From contig JAQYWA010000062.1 of the NCBI GenBank assembly GCA_030145265.1, forward strand, positions 1-9,243: a stretch of 9,243 bases of DNA, read 5' to 3'. This document shows positions 7,415 through 9,243 of this stretch, in pieces. Source of the DNA: Desulfuromonas sp. GTDB lineage: Bacteria; Desulfobacterota; Desulfuromonadia; Desulfuromonadales; Trichloromonadaceae. Positions within the stretch are counted from its first letter, which is position 1. Each line of letters opens with the position of its first letter. A program made the translations under genes and the position numbers. Below the pieces are notes generated by a model that searched no databases, was not told the DNA's origin, and was given only the letters and a program-made list of their open reading frames with translations.

Positions 7415-7491
7415 CGTAAACAACTCCCTTCCTCCTCTTAGAATGCAGGGCTTCTTTAAAACCCAATTCTAATCCAAGAGGCGGTGTTCGA

Positions 7492-7547
7492 GGTGGTCAA
7501 TATTCGGTTAGCACAACCCCTGTTTGCTGGTCAATTGTACGTTAGCA
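7492..7547 (-). repeat. IS21 multiple terminal repeats (two copies)
   Basis: Read on the minus strand, two 22-bp direct repeats share the pattern TGCTAAC-N6-TTGACCA: copy 1 at 7547-7526 and copy 2 at 7513-7492, with a 34-bp period. They match at 17 of 22 positions. IS21-family ends characteristically carry such tandem internal repeats as transposase binding sites. They lie about 80-130 bp upstream of the istA start, as expected for the left end of the element. Confidence 0.78.
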
Positions 7548-7640
7548 TTTCCAGGATTTCGACCCGTCCCCGACGAGGATCGGGAAGTGAAGTGATTATA
7601 CTTTCCCAGACACACAAGCCCAACAATGGAGGCATGTCCA

Positions 7641-7921
7641 ATGAGTTCAAGTTACTCGATCGAGTTTAAGAAAGACGCTGTCAAATTGGCCATTGAATCC
7701 GATCAGTCTGTTGCCCAGACGGCAACAGATTTGGGGACAAATCCCAATACTCCTTACACGTGGACAACCAAGTATCATCAGCCTGAGACTCCGACAAATA
7801 AAGTGTCGGGAGCCCCCCCTACGAGGAGTTGAAACGCCTCCGACGGGAGGACGCCCAGCTTAAGGAGGAGCGTGACATTTTAAAAATGGCGGCGGCGTAC
7901 TTTGCAAAGAACAGTCGGTAA
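7641..7921 (+). pseudogene. IS3-family orfA with internal frameshift
   Basis: From ATG 7641 (GGAGG at 7628-7632, 8-nt spacing) the sequence reads MSSSYSIEFKKDAVKLAIES with the HTH region of IS3-family OrfA (transposase orfA, TnpA_IS3 type): 'SVAQTATDLGTNPNTPYTW..KYH'. The frame stops at 7832, but the family sequence resumes in the -1 frame as YEELKRLRREDAQLKEERDILKMAAAYFAKNSR, the leucine-zipper end of OrfA, stopping at 7919-7921. The switch lies at a run of seven Cs (7813-7819), and one extra C would rejoin the frames. A slippage-expressed product is conceivable, but orfB downstream is destroyed, so the element is dead in any case. Confidence 0.87.
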
Positions 7922-8067
7922 AGTACGCCTGAATGAAACAACAAACTGAGTTTGGTGTCCACGCTATGTGTCGCGCTTTTCGGGTTTCCCGCAGTGGTTA
8001 CCATGAAAACCTGAGCCGCCCCCCAGAGAAACTGGCTTCACTGACAGCACATCAAGCAAACCACTAA
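7918..8067 (+). pseudogene. IS3-family orfB, N-terminal remnant with stops
   Basis: Starting at 7918 in the frame overlapping the orfA end, the reading VKYA-stop-MKQQTEFGVHAMCRAFRVSRSGYHE matches the conserved OrfB N-terminus of IS3-family elements ('V.YAWM......FGV..MCRV..VSRSGYY'). The conserved Trp codon has become TGA (7930-7932), and a second stop (TAA) follows at 8065-8067. The frame runs on to a TAG at 8131-8133 with only doubtful similarity. The whole rve integrase core with the DDE triad is absent. Confidence 0.78.
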
Positions 8068-8446
8068 CATTCCGTTTTAAAAGCATTTTATGGCCAAATA
8101 GCGATTCCAATACTCGAAAAAGGGGGAGTCTAGAGCTTGACATCTCCCAAGGACAATACATAGTTTCAACTGATGAATACTGATCTTCCGCTGTTCCCGT
8201 CTCCCTTGGAGATTGTGCACGAAGGGCGGGTGAGTGGTCGATTCGCAGTTTCTCCCCTCGCCCCCTGCCCTCCCCCTGAGGGAGATGAGCTACATGGAGG
8301 CAATCGATTTTGGCGCGGATGATTGATGTCAATCAGGTATTTTCATAACAACATTTTACTTGACTCCACGAAATGCACTGTGGCATAAAAGCAGCAAGAG
8401 TAAAACACTGTTTAATTTTATCAACAAGCGACAACGGAGGAAAACG
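8068..8446. other. Non-coding stretch with CT/GA-rich hairpin and weak promoter-like sites
   Basis: No gene is supported here. The first 60 bp may be decayed orfB. A TTGACA (8137-8142) followed 16 bp later by CATAGT (8159-8164) looks like a promoter. It has no credible gene behind it: a 49-codon frame at 8173-8322 lacks a ribosome binding site and recognisable features. A C/T-rich tract (8250-8285) contains the hairpin CTCCC/GGGAG (8270-8274 with 8280-8284). Low-complexity tracts of this kind often belong to dispersed repeats. The AT-rich end of the stretch carries the promoter candidate for the small protein gene. Confidence 0.5.
8360..8389 (+). promoter_or_regulatory. Candidate promoter of the 47-residue protein gene
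   Basis: TTGACT (8360-8365, 5 of 6) and CATAAA (8384-8389, 4 of 6) are separated by 18 bp and would start a leader of about 50 nt ahead of ATG 8447. Overlapping it, TGGCA at 8381-8385 with GC at 8394-8395 has the exact GG-N10-GC spacing of a sigma-54 -24/-12 element, but it lacks the TT before GC. The two readings are alternatives. Confidence 0.42.
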
Positions 8447-8590
8447 ATGGACGATACGCTTTACTACCTTATGGGCGGCATTATCACGGGGGGAGCTTTG
8501 ATCTGTTTTGTTTTTTCATTTTATTCGGATCGCCGTGAGAAGGATAGCCGCAAGCGACGTTCGTTGTACTCTATCATTAACCGCTTGTAG
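8447..8590 (+). CDS. Small single-TM membrane protein, 47 residues
   Basis: I do not recognise this protein. The frame begins MDDTLYYLMGGIITGGALIC. One strongly hydrophobic helix (about residues 6-25) is followed by a highly basic and charged tail (DRREKDSRKRR, 28-38), which predicts by the positive-inside rule an N-out, C-in bitopic protein. Support for it being real: a perfect GGAGG 6 nt before the ATG, a plausible promoter, and coding structure that makes sense. Longer in-frame starts back to 8360 lie inside the promoter candidate and lack a ribosome binding site. It precedes the DUF4212 symporter subunit gene by 289 bp on the same strand. A role as an accessory subunit is possible but unproven. 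Confidence 0.7.
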   Translation: MDDTLYYLMGGIITGGALICFVFSFYSDRREKDSRKRRSLYSIINRL

Positions 8591-8879
8591 TTTGATGGGC
8601 TCCTAAAAACTTTGGCGGCCAATCCAGGCCGGGAACGGTCGCTATGTTTATGTTTCCTGCCCAAATGAAATTCGGAGCAGTAAGGCACAAACAGCTACAA
8701 ATAATGCTGCGAACGATTCAGCTTTTCACGCGTCCTTCACAACTCCATTCATAACCCAATTAGCCGAAAGGGGGTGCGCACAGAAAACATCGATCTGTTC
8801 AAATGATTCACAACGGTTTGGCGTTTATGCTGTCAACGGGGGTGGTTCCCTGAAGACTTCACACCAAGGAGGCATGGGT
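8591..8879 (+). other. Leader/intergenic region before the DUF4212 gene
   Basis: No gene is visible in these 289 bp. A small hairpin, CGGCC/GGCCG (8616-8620 with 8627-8631), lies 26 nt after the small gene but has no T-tract. No consensus promoter or known riboswitch core could be recognised. The strong AAGGAGG at 8866-8872 belongs to the next gene. Confidence 0.5.
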
Positions 8880-9243
8880 ATGGAAAAAAAAGATTTAGGA
8901 ACACAAGATATTCATATCAATTTTTTTAAGCCGGTCGGCGAATTCATGACCAAAGACGTGACCATGACAAAATGGATCCTGCTGGTCTGGGGTTTGTCCG
9001 TGTATGGTTTTCTGTTTCTGCTGAAACTGGTTGCCGACCCCAACGTCACCGCACAGGTCACGCTGAGTACGGGTGAAGTGGTCACCCAGGTTGCTGGCAA
9101 GAGTTTTCTAACGGAAATGCGATTCCTCGGGTTCCCGTTCCATTACTGGTATTCGGCGCAGTTCCTCATTGGATTTTTCATTTTCCTCTGCTGGTGGTAC
9201 TGCAGGTTTATCGACAAGCTTGAGGCTCAGCACGGCAAAACTG
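8880..9243 (+). CDS. DUF4212 protein, small subunit of a sodium:solute symporter (3' end outside window)
   Basis: The first 121 residues are present. The start is ATG 8880, 7 nt after AAGGAGG; an ATG two codons earlier (8874) sits too close to the ribosome binding site. A polar N-terminus (about 1-28) is followed by TM1 (about 31-50, ILLVWGLSVYGFLFLLKL), an extracytoplasmic loop of about 38 residues, and TM2 (about 90-108, YSAQFLIGFFIFLCWWYC). TM2 ends in the cytoplasmic 'RFIDKLE' motif that typifies DUF4212 ('..Y.....LD.....'). DUF4212 proteins are encoded directly before a large SSS-family permease (VC_2705/ActP-like), often linked to acetate or other small carboxylate uptake. That partner should follow beyond the window end. 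The loop between the helices is longer than in the short canonical forms, as I recall for Desulfuromonadales members. Confidence 0.85.
   Translation, partial: MEKKDLGTQDIHINFFKPVGEFMTKDVTMTKWILLVWGLSVYGFLFLLKLVADPNVTAQVTLSTGEVVTQVAGKSFLTEMRFLGFPFHYWYSAQFLIGFFIFLCWWYCRFIDKLEAQHGKT

Larger units (their letters stand above)
5865..7550 (-). mobile_element. IS21-family element remnant (istB end lost)
   Basis: This span holds the degenerate istA, the istB stub and the upstream end with IS21-type multiple terminal repeats. The istB-side end is missing: no TGCTAAC-type repeat is found between 5461 and 5865. The element is truncated there, apparently at the junction with the IS200/IS605-type remnant. 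The outer tip near 7550 is estimated from the repeat position. No target duplication can be defined with only one end present. Confidence 0.8.
7626..8133 (+). mobile_element. IS3-family element remnant, ends unresolved
   Basis: It comprises the frameshifted orfA and the truncated orfB. No convincing terminal inverted repeats are visible on either side, so the limits are set by coding homology only. It is oriented opposite to the IS21 remnant, with roughly 80 bp between the IS21 tip and orfA. That spacer contains a short CCCGA/TCGGG hairpin (7569-7584). Confidence 0.6.

Noticed and set aside
7813..7832. C7 tract as a programmed -1 frameshift site producing full OrfA.
   Set aside because: IS3 elements normally frameshift near the orfA/orfB overlap (A-rich slippery site), not inside orfA, and orfB here has stops and is truncated. 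A simple indel is the better explanation.
8173..8322. A 49-codon plus-strand frame (MNTDLPLFPSPLEIVHEGR...) behind a TTGACA-N16-CATAGT promoter-like site.
   Set aside because: No ribosome binding site, no recognisable motif, and half the frame is the low-complexity CT/GA tract.
7964..8332. A 122-codon minus-strand frame.
   Set aside because: Its C-terminal part is antisense to the IS3 orfB remnant and its N-terminal part is the CT/GA tract; it shows no family features.
8748..8790. Sequence around AGCCGAAAGGGGGTGCGCACAG, which superficially resembles the middle of a GEMM (c-di-GMP/cGAMP) riboswitch.
   Set aside because: The essential GGGCAAACC-type 5' strand and the second stem with the GCCGGGTTGCC-like 3' part are absent.
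1..9243. CRISPR array, tRNA/rRNA gene, phage att site, defence or secretion system.
   Set aside because: No regularly spaced repeats, no recognisable tRNA/rRNA sequence, and no gene of those families was found on either strand.

Overview
The window looks like a chromosomal segment of a Desulfuromonadales-type bacterium (Geobacter/Desulfuromonas/Pelobacter relatives). This is an inference from gene content: an SRP gene beside a DUF3343 protein, an NrfJ-like plus OB-fold lipoprotein, a two-TM histidine kinase with almost no periplasmic loop, and a DUF4212 symporter subunit. No 16S rRNA or other definitive marker is present. The intact genes are GC-rich, while the region from about 5.46 kb to 8.45 kb is patchier and partly AT-richer.

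Left part (1-5460), ordinary chromosomal genes. A 3'-truncated ffh (SRP GTPase) runs leftward from a near-consensus promoter. Behind it, on the same strand, lies a small DUF3343 gene (putative Se/S carrier-like). Divergent from these is a secreted lipoprotein gene with a GTG start that ends at a strong intrinsic terminator. Then come a membrane-anchored metallophosphoesterase and a Nudix hydrolase of the CoA-pyrophosphatase-like group. Convergent with the Nudix gene is an orphan sensor histidine kinase. These genes do not form one obvious pathway. They look like housekeeping, envelope and nucleotide-sanitation functions in short transcription units.

Middle part (about 5670-8130), an insertion-sequence graveyard. 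It holds the 5' part of an IS200/IS605-type tnpA, an IS21-family element (istA broken by a stop codon, a 1-nt insertion and a small deletion; istB reduced to its first codons) with its multiple terminal repeats still readable at one end, and an IS3-family orfA/orfB remnant. All are non-functional as read.

Right part (8068-9243). About 380 bp of mostly featureless DNA with a low-complexity CT/GA hairpin tract leads to a 47-residue single-TM protein with a good ribosome binding site. After another 289-bp gap comes the start of a DUF4212 protein, normally the small partner of a sodium:solute (often acetate-type) symporter whose large subunit should lie just beyond the window.

I found no convincing undescribed system. 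The most useful observations are the layered IS remnants and their readable IS21 end repeats, the small membrane protein upstream of the symporter genes, and several regulatory elements.
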